NCBI GenBank assembly: GCA_934533135.1
Contig: CAKTBG010000018.1
Coordinates: 1-51,028, forward strand
Reading direction: 5' to 3'
Length of the DNA: 51,028 bases
From: an uncultured Faecalibacterium sp.
GTDB taxonomy: Bacteria; Bacillota; Clostridia; Oscillospirales; Ruminococcaceae
Shown here: positions 1-5,827 of the stretch, piece after piece
How positions within the stretch are numbered: position 1 is the stretch's first letter
Layout of the letters: every line of letters starts with the position of its first letter
Translations under genes and position numbers: made by a program
Notes under the pieces: generated by a model
What the model was told of the DNA's origin: nothing
Database searches by the model: none
What the model saw: the letters and a program-made list of their open reading frames with translations, nothing else

Positions 1-39
1 TTAGGAGGGAGGCGCTTTATCCAGCTAAGCTACTGAGGC
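1..39 (-). tRNA. tRNA-Arg (CCU), 5' half, cut by window edge
   Basis: Read on the minus strand from position 39, the sequence gives a 7-nt acceptor strand, TA at tRNA positions 8-9, a D stem GCTT/AAGC around the loop AGCTGGATA, a 5-nt anticodon strand CCTCC and the loop CTCCTAA with anticodon CCT. The 3' half lies beyond the left edge, so an intact acceptor and T arm cannot be confirmed. It is the only one of three similar units here whose visible arms are all canonical. Confidence 0.6.
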
Positions 40-75
40 ATATTATGTATTATCGTTGATTTTTTGAAATTCAAC

Positions 76-175
76 GCACTTGGAAACAAATGTGTGGAAT
101 GCTTTTCACAACGAAGTAACCGACTGCATTGCAACCGGAACGGTGTTAAACTTGTTGCATCAAAATTTGTTGGGA
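76..175. repeat. Tandem unit A, conserved core upstream of tRNA-Arg
   Basis: This stretch aligns over about 90-100 bp with 325-414 at what I estimate by eye to be roughly three quarters identity. Both contain GGAATGC, TCACAAC, TAACCGA, TGCATT, CAACCG, GGTGTTA and TTGCATCAAA in the same order. On the minus strand each core lies directly upstream of a tRNA-Arg-like sequence, so the duplication unit is core plus tRNA, about 250 bp long. No coding frame is supported. Confidence 0.7.
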
Positions 176-240
176 AAATCTCGATCCCCAGTCTTGCTTT
201 TGATTAGAACAATCACTTCTGCCCCCAAGGTATCAGGTTG

Positions 241-284
241 ACCGAATTCTTAGGAGGCGAACCCTCTATCCAGCTGAGGTATAG
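241..284 (-). pseudogene. tRNA-Arg-like remnant (CCU loop)
   Basis: On the minus strand there is a D arm CCTC/GAGG around AGCTGGATA and the loop CTCCTAA, as in tRNA-Arg(CCU). The anticodon stem does not close and no T arm or matching acceptor follows. The D stem differs from unit A but still pairs, so the change is compensatory. It is most likely a decayed duplicate; a structured non-tRNA role cannot be excluded. Confidence 0.5.
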
Positions 285-324
285 AGACAGATCGAGCATC
301 GCTGAGGTTCTTATCGCGGATCTT

Positions 325-414
325 CCGCTTGGATGTGTTTTGCACGGAATGCGTCTCACAACAGAATAACCGATTGCATTCCAACCGAAATGGTGTTACA
401 CTGATTGCATCAAA
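325..414. repeat. Tandem unit B, conserved core
   Basis: This is the second copy of the core described at 76-175, again placed just upstream (minus strand) of a tRNA-Arg-like remnant. The two cores are more alike than the sequence between them, which suggests either recent duplication or selection on the core. Confidence 0.7.
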
Positions 415-490
415 TGATTCCCTGCGGCGACCAGACACCGGCGTTGCCTGCGAACAGAGCACTCTCCTGCATCCATGGGATCCGGTTGAC

Positions 491-532
491 CGAATCCTCC
501 GGAGGAAGCCGCTCTATCCCGCTGCGCAGCAA
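491..532 (-). pseudogene. tRNA-Arg-like remnant (CCG loop)
   Basis: On the minus strand the string GGGATAGAGCGG is followed by the loop CTCCGGA, as in tRNA-Arg(CCG). The anticodon stem pairs only partly, and what follows is not a T arm. It is the third and most degraded member of the array that starts at the left edge. Confidence 0.4.
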
Positions 533-541
533 AGACGCACT

Positions 542-570
542 CGTGTGTCCAACACAGTATATATTATAAT
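542..570 (+). promoter_or_regulatory. Probable trkH promoter
   Basis: A TATAAT -10 box lies at 565-570. The -35 region 17 bp upstream (542-547) is poor. Its position fits transcription of trkH from about 577 and excludes the upstream in-frame ATG at 579 as a sensible start. Confidence 0.5.
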
Positions 571-647
571 ACCTCTTTTTGATCCAAAAATCAAGACAGA
601 GGTGCCGGGAAACTGCATTGCCGCGCGGAAGGAAAGAGGCTTTTCCC

Positions 648-2039
648 ATGCCTATAAAACTAAAAACGAAACATTTCGCCCTGCGCAAGCAGCGGGGCGG
701 ATGGTTTGCCGGAAGCAGCGCGACCCAGCTGATCTGCGGCAGCTTTCTGCTGCTGATCGCGGCGGGCACCCTGCTGCTCAGTCTGCCGATCTCCAGCCGG
801 AGCGGGCGGCTGGGCGTGATCGACGCCATGTTCACGGCCACCAGTGCCACCTGCGTCACCGGCCTGATCGTCCGGGATACCTGGACACAATTCACCGGGT
901 TCGGGCAGGCGGTCATTCTGCTCCTGATCCAGATCGGCGGTCTGGGGCTGGTGACGCTCACCAGCTTCTTCGCACTGGCGGCGCGGCGGCGGATGGGCTT
1001 CCGGGATCTGCGGCTGCTGGGCGAGAGCGTCTCGGCCAGCGGGATGGCGCAGGCCACCAAAGTGCTCAAGATCGTCATCTCGCTGGCGGCTCTGTTTGAA
1101 GCCCTCGGCGCGGTGCTGCTGTGCTTCGTCTTCGTGCCCCAATATGGGTTGGAAGGCATCTGGGTCAGCGTATTTACAGCCATCTCCGCCTTCTGCAACG
1201 CCGGTTTCGACCTGTTTGGGCGGTTCGGCGCGTATTCCTCGCTGGTGCCCTACGTCCACAATTATTATGTACAGGCGGTCGTCATGTTCATGATTATGGC
1301 CGGCGGTTTGGGCTTCATGGTCTGGGTGGAGATCGGCGAATACCGCAAAAAGCGGCGGCTCTCTCTCAACGCACAGGTGGTGCTGGCGTTCTCGGCCATC
1401 CTGTGGGTCGGCGGCGCGGTGCTGTTCGGCCTGATGGAGTGGAACAACCCTGCGACGCTGAGCGGATTGTCCATCCCGGAAAAGGTCATGGCTTCCCTGT
1501 TCCAATCGGTCTCGACCCGTACTGCGGGCATGAACACCGTCGATCTGGCGGCCTGCGGCCCCATCACAAAACTGATGATGAGCGTGCTGCAGTTCATCGG
1601 CGCAGCACCCGGTTCGACGGGCGGCGGCGTGAAGGTGACCACCTTTGCGGTCGTGGTGCTGACCATCCGCAGCGTGGCGCAGGGTCGGGATGACTGTGTG
1701 ATCGCCAACCATCACATCGAGTCCAAAACCGTTTACCGCGCACTGACCATCATCATGCTGGGCATCGTAGCGGCTCTGGGCTCGGCGGTGGTCGTATTCT
1801 ACAACACCTCCGATGCCGTGTCGGTCATTGACGCCGTCTTTGAGTCCTGTTCGGCATTTGGTACGGTCGGCCTGTCGGTGGGCGTCACCAGCCAGCTGAA
1901 CACCGGCGCAAAGCTGCTGTATATGCTGGTCATGTTCACAGGACGCGTCGGCCCGGTGTCGCTGGCCATCAGCCTGACGGCCAAGCCCGACGACAACAAA
2001 CGCAAGATCCTGCCGGTGGGTCAGATCAACGTGGGTTAA
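648..2039 (+). CDS. trkH: TrkH/KtrB-type potassium uptake channel subunit
   Basis: This is the membrane pore subunit of a K+ (or Na+-coupled K+) uptake system. The 463 residues match the shorter KtrB-like members. Four pore-loop segments are visible, each with the family's selectivity-filter glycine: ATCVTGL, FCNAGFD, STRTAGMN and SAFGTVGLS, separated by hydrophobic helices. I start at 648, where GGAAAGAGG lies about 9 bp upstream; an in-frame ATG at 579 has no ribosome site and abuts the -10 box. The cytoplasmic TrkA/KtrA gating subunit, usually encoded next door, is not in the window. A bidirectional terminator follows and the next gene converges. Confidence 0.93.
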   Translation: MPIKLKTKHFALRKQRGGWFAGSSATQLICGSFLLLIAAGTLLLSLPISSRSGRLGVIDAMFTATSATCVTGLIVRDTWTQFTGFGQAVILLLIQIGGLGLVTLTSFFALAARRRMGFRDLRLLGESVSASGMAQATKVLKIVISLAALFEALGAVLLCFVFVPQYGLEGIWVSVFTAISAFCNAGFDLFGRFGAYSSLVPYVHNYYVQAVVMFMIMAGGLGFMVWVEIGEYRKKRRLSLNAQVVLAFSAILWVGGAVLFGLMEWNNPATLSGLSIPEKVMASLFQSVSTRTAGMNTVDLAACGPITKLMMSVLQFIGAAPGSTGGGVKVTTFAVVVLTIRSVAQGRDDCVIANHHIESKTVYRALTIIMLGIVAALGSAVVVFYNTSDAVSVIDAVFESCSAFGTVGLSVGVTSQLNTGAKLLYMLVMFTGRVGPVSLAISLTAKPDDNKRKILPVGQINVG

Positions 2040-2043
2040 ACGC

Positions 2044-2075
2044 AAAAAGGCGGCTCCATACGGAGCCGCCTTTTT
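2044..2075. terminator. Bidirectional terminator between trkH and pepT
   Basis: A perfect 9-bp stem (GGCGGCTCC / GGAGCCGCC) is flanked by five A on the left and five T on the right, so it can end both convergent genes. Confidence 0.95.
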
Positions 2076-2085
2076 GCATTTCAGG

Positions 2086-3303
2086 TTATTTGGAGTACAG
2101 GCTGATGATATTCAGCAGAACTTCCGTGGCGCGATCCATCCGCTCGACGGTGGTACACTCGCAGACGCCGTGGAAGTTGAAGCCGCCGGTGCCAAGGTTC
2201 GGGCAGGGCAGCCCCTTCCAGCTCAGCACCGCGCCATCGGTACCGCCGCGCACAGGCACTTCCTCCGGCTCCATACCGGCCATCTCGATGGCTTTGCGGG
2301 CGGTCTCGACGAGGTGGAAGTGGGGTTTGATCTTCTCGATCATGTTGCGGTAGCTGTCCTTGATCTCCACTTCGACCGTACCGGCACCATACTTGCCGTT
2401 GAGGTAGGCCGCGATCTGGAGCAGGTTGTCCTTCTTATACTGCAGCTTGTCCGCGTCGTGGTCGCGCAGGATATAGCCGAGCTTGGCGTCGGTGACATCG
2501 CCGTACATCTGGCAGAGGTGATAGAATCCCTGCCGCCCCTCGGTGGTCTCCGGGCGTGCCATGACGGGCAGAGCCATGTGGAACTCCATCGCCACATTGG
2601 AGGCGTTGATCATGGCATCCTTTGCACTGCCGGGATGGACCGAGAAGCCGTGGATGGTGACGGTGGCAGAAGCAGCGTTGAAGTTTTCGTACTCGATGCC
2701 GCCCACGTCGCCGCCATCGACGGTGTAGGCAAAGTCTGCCCCGAAGCCCTCGAGGTCGAACAGAGCGGCACCCTCGCCGATCTCCTCGTCGGGGGTGAAG
2801 GCGATGCAGAGCTTGCCGTGAGGCCGCCCCTCGGCCAGCAGGGTCTCCACTGCGGTCAGGATCTCGGCCACGCCGGACTTGTCATCTGCGCCCAGCAGGG
2901 TCGTGCCGTCGGTGGTGATGAGGGTCTCGCCCTTCAGCTTCTCGAGGAAGGGGAAGGTGGAGGTCTTCATGACCATGCCGGTGGCGGGCAGGATCACATC
3001 GCGGCCGTCGTAGTTTTCATGGAGGATGGGGTTGACGTTCTCGCCGCTGGCATCCGGTGCGGTGTCCATGTGGGCGATCAGACCCAGTGCAGGCTTGTCC
3101 TCGCAGTCGGGCGTAGCCGGAACGCTGCCGTAAACGTAGCAGTGCTCGTCCACAAAGGCATCTTCGATGCCGATGGCCTTCATGTCCTCGACCAGAATGT
3201 GTGCAAGGTCAAACTCCCGCTCTGCGGAGGGATGCGTACCAGAATTGGGATCCGAGGTGGTGTACACCCGGGCATATTTTAACAGTCGCTCATAAGCACG
3301 CAT
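2086..3303 (-). CDS. pepT: Peptidase T (tripeptide aminopeptidase)
   Basis: Cytoplasmic zinc peptidase of family M20B that removes the N-terminal residue of tripeptides. The 405 residues match the family (about 408). Metal and catalytic residues are present: IAHMDTAPD (His78, Asp80), LLGADDKSG (bridging Asp), FTPDEEIGEG (the Glu-Glu pair) and a C-terminal FNFHGVCE histidine. The NFNAASATVTIHG stretch marks the lid domain. The start at 3303 has AAAGGAG 8 bp upstream, whereas a longer in-frame start at 3336 lies inside the promoter. Single-gene unit, convergent with trkH. Confidence 0.95.
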   Translation of the reverse strand: MRAYERLLKYARVYTTSDPNSGTHPSAEREFDLAHILVEDMKAIGIEDAFVDEHCYVYGSVPATPDCEDKPALGLIAHMDTAPDASGENVNPILHENYDGRDVILPATGMVMKTSTFPFLEKLKGETLITTDGTTLLGADDKSGVAEILTAVETLLAEGRPHGKLCIAFTPDEEIGEGAALFDLEGFGADFAYTVDGGDVGGIEYENFNAASATVTIHGFSVHPGSAKDAMINASNVAMEFHMALPVMARPETTEGRQGFYHLCQMYGDVTDAKLGYILRDHDADKLQYKKDNLLQIAAYLNGKYGAGTVEVEIKDSYRNMIEKIKPHFHLVETARKAIEMAGMEPEEVPVRGGTDGAVLSWKGLPCPNLGTGGFNFHGVCECTTVERMDRATEVLLNIISLYSK

Positions 3304-3331
3304 AAGTAAATGCTCCTTTGCTTTTTTCTCT

Positions 3332-3360
3332 ATCATACCCTCTTTTGGGGGATTTTACAA
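3332..3360 (-). promoter_or_regulatory. pepT promoter
   Basis: On the minus strand TTGTAA (3355-3360) and TATGAT (3332-3337) are 17 bp apart, with transcription expected about 20 bp before the pepT start. Confidence 0.65.
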
Positions 3361-3506
3361 GGGAAAACTGCTCTTTCCGGAAAGTTTTTACGCCATGGGG
3401 AAGAGCCATGCCCCGTTTCTGAATCTCCCGTTTCTTGAGCAATTCCGTTGTGTTGTCTTGTGGAATCCAGCGGACATCGCACCAGAATATTGTATCAATT
3501 TTTTCG
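3361..3506. other. Intergenic, nothing recognised
   Basis: Sequence between the pepT promoter and the antisense RNA promoter. I see no gene, repeat or structured element that I can support here. Confidence 0.5.
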
Positions 3507-3534
3507 TTGACAAACGGCATGAATGCGTTATAAT
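3507..3534 (+). promoter_or_regulatory. Strong promoter facing the small toxin-like gene
   Basis: A consensus TTGACA (3507-3512) and a consensus TATAAT (3529-3534) are 16 bp apart. No protein-coding gene with a ribosome site follows on the plus strand before 4204, so the product is probably a short RNA. Confidence 0.8.
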
Positions 3535-3540
3535 GGAGAT

Positions 3541-3646
3541 GGGAAAAGGTGCTGTCCGCAAGGGTCAGCTCCCTACTCGACCATCATAAGCAAAAAAGCA
3601 AACGACCGCTCAAGTTTGGTAGGCTGTGAGGCGGTCGTTACTTTTT
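3541..3646 (+). ncRNA. Predicted antisense RNA of a type I toxin-antitoxin pair
   Basis: Transcription from the promoter at 3507-3534 would start near 3541 and reach the hairpin AACGACCGC/GCGGTCGTT, which is followed by CTTTTTG on this strand. The RNA of roughly 100 nt would be fully complementary to the 3' end and terminator of the convergent small gene at 3638-3781. This is the arrangement of Bacillus txpA/RatA and bsrG/SR4. It is inferred from promoter and terminator only. Confidence 0.55.
3592..3639. terminator. Terminator shared by toxin-like gene and antisense RNA
   Basis: A 9-bp perfect stem (3601-3609 with 3631-3639) overlaps the stop codon of the small minus-strand gene. On the minus strand it is followed by TGC and six T, a textbook terminator; on the plus strand by a weaker ACTTTTTG. 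Confidence 0.85.
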
Positions 3647-3781
3647 GCGCTGAGAATAATGTTTCGCCTTTGGACTATCCCGAAAGATATCCTTTGATGC
3701 CGTCCTTGTCACTTGTATCGTGCCAAAGATGACGGTTGCGAGGAGCTGCAACAGCTCAATAACAGTATTCAAAACTTCCAT
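3638..3781 (-). CDS. 47-residue single-pass membrane peptide, candidate type I toxin
   Basis: The peptide has one hydrophobic helix at about residues 3-23 (VLNTVIELLQLLATVIFGTI) and a basic, charged tail ending SQRKK. This is the usual build of small membrane-active toxins in Firmicutes. AAAGGAGG lies 9 bp before the ATG at 3781, so translation should be efficient. The stop codon is embedded in a strong terminator. A structured leader of about 145 nt and a convergent antisense promoter surround it. I do not recognise a named family and toxicity is inferred from architecture. An alternative is a small regulatory membrane protein. An in-frame GTG at 3907 would extend it through the leader hairpins and lacks a good ribosome site. 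Confidence 0.65.
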   Translation of the reverse strand: MEVLNTVIELLQLLATVIFGTIQVTRTASKDIFRDSPKAKHYSQRKK

Positions 3782-3819
3782 AGTGGAACTCCTCCTTTGA
3801 GTTTTCCTGTTCGTGAAAA

Positions 3820-3927
3820 CATTCGACCGTCCGGAGGAGCACAAATTAAGTAACCTCCTCCGGACATTTGCCGGAAGGAAGCCGACCACCTGCAATGCAG
3901 ACAGCACCTTTGCCGCCCTTCGGCGGC
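3820..3927 (-). other. Structured leader of the toxin-like mRNA
   Basis: Two hairpins are visible on the minus strand. One is GCCGCC/GGCGGC with a GAAG loop, right at the predicted 5' end. The other is an 11-bp perfect stem GTCCGGAGGAG/CTCCTCCGGAC with a 15-nt loop. The second contains a decoy GGAGGAG that resembles the true ribosome site downstream. Long structured leaders delay translation in many type I toxin mRNAs. Confidence 0.55.
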
Positions 3928-3933
3928 ATTTTT

Positions 3934-3942
3934 AGTGTAACA
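3934..3942 (-). promoter_or_regulatory. Extended -10 promoter of the toxin-like gene
   Basis: On the minus strand the sequence reads TGTTACACT, an extended -10 (TGn plus TACACT). The -35 region is weak. Transcription would start about 3927. Confidence 0.5.
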
Positions 3943-3980
3943 CACTCTGTGGAAAAGCGCAAACTTTTTTCAAAAAACAG

Positions 3981-4009
3981 TTGACAACACCCGAAAGCTA
4001 TGGTAAGAT
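3981..4009 (+). promoter_or_regulatory. Promoter of the DUF3793 gene
   Basis: TTGACA (3981-3986) and TAAGAT (4004-4009) are 17 bp apart, with TGG just before the -10. The palindrome at 4011-4035 covers the transcription start. Confidence 0.8.
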
Positions 4010-4010
4010 A

Positions 4011-4035
4011 CAGTTACGTTAGATATAGCTAACTG
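4011..4035. promoter_or_regulatory. DtxR-like operator at the DUF3793 promoter
   Basis: The inverted repeat CAGTTA...TAACTG also contains GTTAG...CTAAC and covers the expected transcription start. Related GTTA/TAAC half-sites lie at the feo promoter and before the DtxR-like gene, which suggests one iron-responsive repressor. The regulator assignment is inference. Confidence 0.6.
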
Positions 4036-4039
4036 CAAG

Positions 4040-4071
4040 GCGGCAGGAACCTCCCGTGTTCCATGAGCCGC
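4040..4071 (+). other. Leader hairpin before the DUF3793 gene
   Basis: Two nested stems (GCGGC/GCCGC and GGAAC/GTTCC) lie in the 5' untranslated region about 130 bp before the start codon, followed by CTTGATTTTA. The T-run is broken, so termination here is doubtful. It could stabilise or regulate the mRNA. Confidence 0.4.
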
Positions 4072-4203
4072 TTGATTTTAGCGTTTCTGGTTAGTATTTT
4101 CTAACTTGTTGGTCTGCGTTTTCCCTTCGGATCTCTTACATATCCGATCTGCAAGCGGGAACACTGAACCCAGCAGAACGAATGCCGACGGAGGAAACCG
4201 GAC

Positions 4204-4782
4204 ATGGAACGCAATTTTGAAACGGTCATGATCGAGCAGTGTGCGCCGGTTCTGGCCGGGCTGAAACCGGCCGGGCTCTTTCGCTATGAGACAAGCGACA
4301 GCTCCGATCTGGCCAGACGGGTGCGCAGCTGGAACGCGCAGCTCTGCAACAAGGGGCTGCGGGTCGAGGTTCTCAAAGGCTGTATCCGGACACATCAGTA
4401 TCTGGTCTACGTTTACCGGGAGTCTCGGCTGCGTGCCATCCTTGCGGAGGATGCGATCCGAAGTTTTCTGGCGCAGGAGGGGTACACGCTCCCCCCTTCC
4501 CCCGAGGATTTCGGCAAGCTGATCCGCCAGCTGTCGCGGCGTCTTTGCTGCGCGTCTGAGTTCCCGCATGAGATCGGGATCTTTCTGGGGTATCCCCTCC
4601 CCGATGTGCAGGGGTTCATCCAGAATCAGGGGCGCAACTTCACCTGCTGCGGCTGCTGGAAAGCCTACGGCGATCCGGAACTGGCTCAGCGGCATTTCGC
4701 CCAGCTCAACAAGTGTACCGCGGTCTATCTGCGTCTGTTCCACAGCGGTACCCCCATCACCCGCCTTGCTGTGGCGGCTTAA
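4204..4782 (+). CDS. DUF3793 family protein
   Basis: Cytoplasmic protein of 192 residues matching DUF3793, a clostridial family of unknown function often seen near iron-uptake and flavodoxin genes. The family block is clear in the C-terminal half: PHEIGIFLGYPLPDVQGFI, then CCGCWKAYGD and a closing F..LNKC. Several cysteines (LCCASEF, FTCCGCW) could bind metal, but this is not shown. GGAGG lies 9 bp before the ATG. It has its own promoter with a DtxR-like operator and a strong terminator, so it is probably a single-gene member of the same regulon as feo. Confidence 0.85.
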   Translation: MERNFETVMIEQCAPVLAGLKPAGLFRYETSDSSDLARRVRSWNAQLCNKGLRVEVLKGCIRTHQYLVYVYRESRLRAILAEDAIRSFLAQEGYTLPPSPEDFGKLIRQLSRRLCCASEFPHEIGIFLGYPLPDVQGFIQNQGRNFTCCGCWKAYGDPELAQRHFAQLNKCTAVYLRLFHSGTPITRLAVAA

Positions 4783-4874
4783 CTTTGACATTCTCTTCCA
4801 ATACTCTCTTTTTATTCTGGCACCCGCCGGGCACCTCCATGCCCAGTGGGGCGAAATCCTCCTTTTGACACGCG

Positions 4875-4914
4875 GCCGCCCAATGCAGCATGACCACTGC
4901 ATCGGGCGGCTGTG
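4875..4914 (+). terminator. Terminator after the DUF3793 gene
   Basis: Stem GCCGCCC-AATGCAG with CTGCAT-C-GGGCGGC (4875-4910), then TGTGTCGTTT. The stem is strong and the T-run is poor. Confidence 0.65.
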
Positions 4915-4928
4915 TCGTTTATAAGGAA

Positions 4929-5059
4929 AACCTCTCAGTCGCCTTCGGCGACAGCTCCCCTAGTAGGGGAGCCTTTGGCAAAAAGGTTTTGCTTTTTGTG
5001 GATTGCCAAGGCCTCTCCTACAAGGAGAGGTGGCATTGCGAAGCAATGACGGAGAGGTT
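4929..5059. repeat. Interspersed palindromic repeat, copy 1
   Basis: This copy has two halves in inverted orientation: CCTCTCAGTC...AGCTCCCC...GGGGAGCC.TTGGCA, then TGCCAAGG.CTCTCC...GGAGAGGTGGCA...GACGGAGAGG. The ends are AACCTCTC and GAGAGGTT. Six more copies are in this window (near 17.0, 36.5, 39.0, 41.8, 45.9 and 47.3 kb). No transposase is encoded, so it looks MITE-like. Confidence 0.9.
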
Positions 5060-5165
5060 GGACAAGAGCAATTTTGGGTTTGTGTAAACTACCTAATTTT
5101 TTCCGAAACGTGTCTCGCATTTTCTGTTTGTTTCTCCAAACTAACTTTAAATTATGAAAAAACCA

Positions 5166-5194
5166 TTGACAACGAAGGTTAGTAAGCGTAAACT
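5166..5194 (+). promoter_or_regulatory. feo operon promoter
   Basis: TTGACA (5166-5171) and TAAACT (5189-5194) are 17 bp apart. Operator-like repeats overlap the spacer and follow the -10. Confidence 0.75.
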
Positions 5195-5198
5195 ATCC
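5177..5198. promoter_or_regulatory. Operator-like site 1 at feo
   Basis: GGTTAGT at 5177 and AACTATCC at 5191 form an imperfect inverted repeat inside the promoter spacer and -10. Confidence 0.5.
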
Positions 5199-5203
5199 AC
5201 GCT

Positions 5204-5227
5204 GATAGTTGCAACTGACTAACTATC
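5204..5227. promoter_or_regulatory. Operator-like site 2 at feo
   Basis: A perfect 7-bp inverted repeat, GATAGTT / AACTATC, with a 10-bp spacer lies over the expected transcription start. Together with site 1 it looks like a double metal-repressor binding region. Confidence 0.6.
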
Positions 5228-5277
5228 ACCGCATGGTTCCCATACAATCCGAAAGACAGGGAGTGGAGTGGTATATG

Positions 5278-5490
5278 ATGCCTTTAACAATGGCAAAGGC
5301 GGGCGAAACCGTCACGATCCAGAAGATCACCGGCAAAGACGAAGTCCGTTTGCATCTGGCAGAGCTGGGCTTTGTGATCGGCAGCGAAGTGACTGTTATC
5401 AACGAGATCGCGGGCAACCTGATCGTTCAGGTCAAAGAGAGCCGTCTGGCTCTGGACAAGACCATGGCGAACCGCATTATGATTGGCTGA
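5278..5490 (+). CDS. feoA: FeoA-domain protein (first of two)
   Basis: Small cytoplasmic SH3-like protein of 70 residues that supports the ferrous-iron transporter FeoB. The pattern MPLTMAKAGETVTI...LAELGFVIGSEVTVI...GNLIVQVKESRLALD..MANRIMI is typical of clostridial FeoA. GGAG lies 9 bp before the ATG at 5278; an adjacent ATG at 5275 is equally possible. First gene of feoA-feoA-feoB, under the promoter at 5166-5194. Confidence 0.92.
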   Translation: MPLTMAKAGETVTIQKITGKDEVRLHLAELGFVIGSEVTVINEIAGNLIVQVKESRLALDKTMANRIMIG

Positions 5491-5580
5491 ACAGCGGAAA
5501 CACACGTTTTTGCTGTTTGAGGGCGGCCGGTGAACCGTAGGCCGCCCCGATAGGATAAGACAAGTAGAGGAGGATTTTTC

Positions 5581-5802
5581 ATGAAGACTCTGAAAGACGT
5601 CAAGGTTGGCGAGACGGCCACCGTCGCCCGTCTGCACGGCGAAGGCCCCGTCAAACGCCGCATCATGGACATGGGCATCACCAAAGGTGTCGAGATCTAT
5701 GTCCGCAAGGTCGCGCCGCTGGGCGACCCGATGGAGCTGACCGTGCGCAACTATGAGCTGAGCGTGCGCAAGGCCGACGCAGAAATGATCGAAGTGGTTT
5801 GA
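5581..5802 (+). CDS. feoA: FeoA-domain protein (second)
   Basis: A second FeoA of 73 residues: MKTLKDVKVGETATVARL...RRIMDMGITKGVEIYVRKVAPLGDPMELTVRNYELSVRK. The GDPxE.xVRxYxLSxR block is the canonical FeoA C-terminus and is absent from the first copy, so the two are diverged paralogues. GAGGAGG precedes the ATG. The 90-bp gap after the first feoA holds no promoter I can support, and feoB starts 25 bp downstream. Confidence 0.93.
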   Translation: MKTLKDVKVGETATVARLHGEGPVKRRIMDMGITKGVEIYVRKVAPLGDPMELTVRNYELSVRKADAEMIEVV

Positions 5803-5827
5803 TTCCAAAGAGAGGAAAGGACACGCA

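Noticed and set aside
1..540. Phage or integrative-element attachment site array at tRNA-Arg
   Set aside because: No integrase or clean direct repeat of a tRNA 3' end is visible; the copies are 5' halves, the opposite of usual att duplications.
3638..3907. 89-residue version of the toxin-like peptide starting at GTG 3907
   Set aside because: The extension translates the hairpin leader and lacks a ribosome site; the ATG at 3781 has a near-perfect one.
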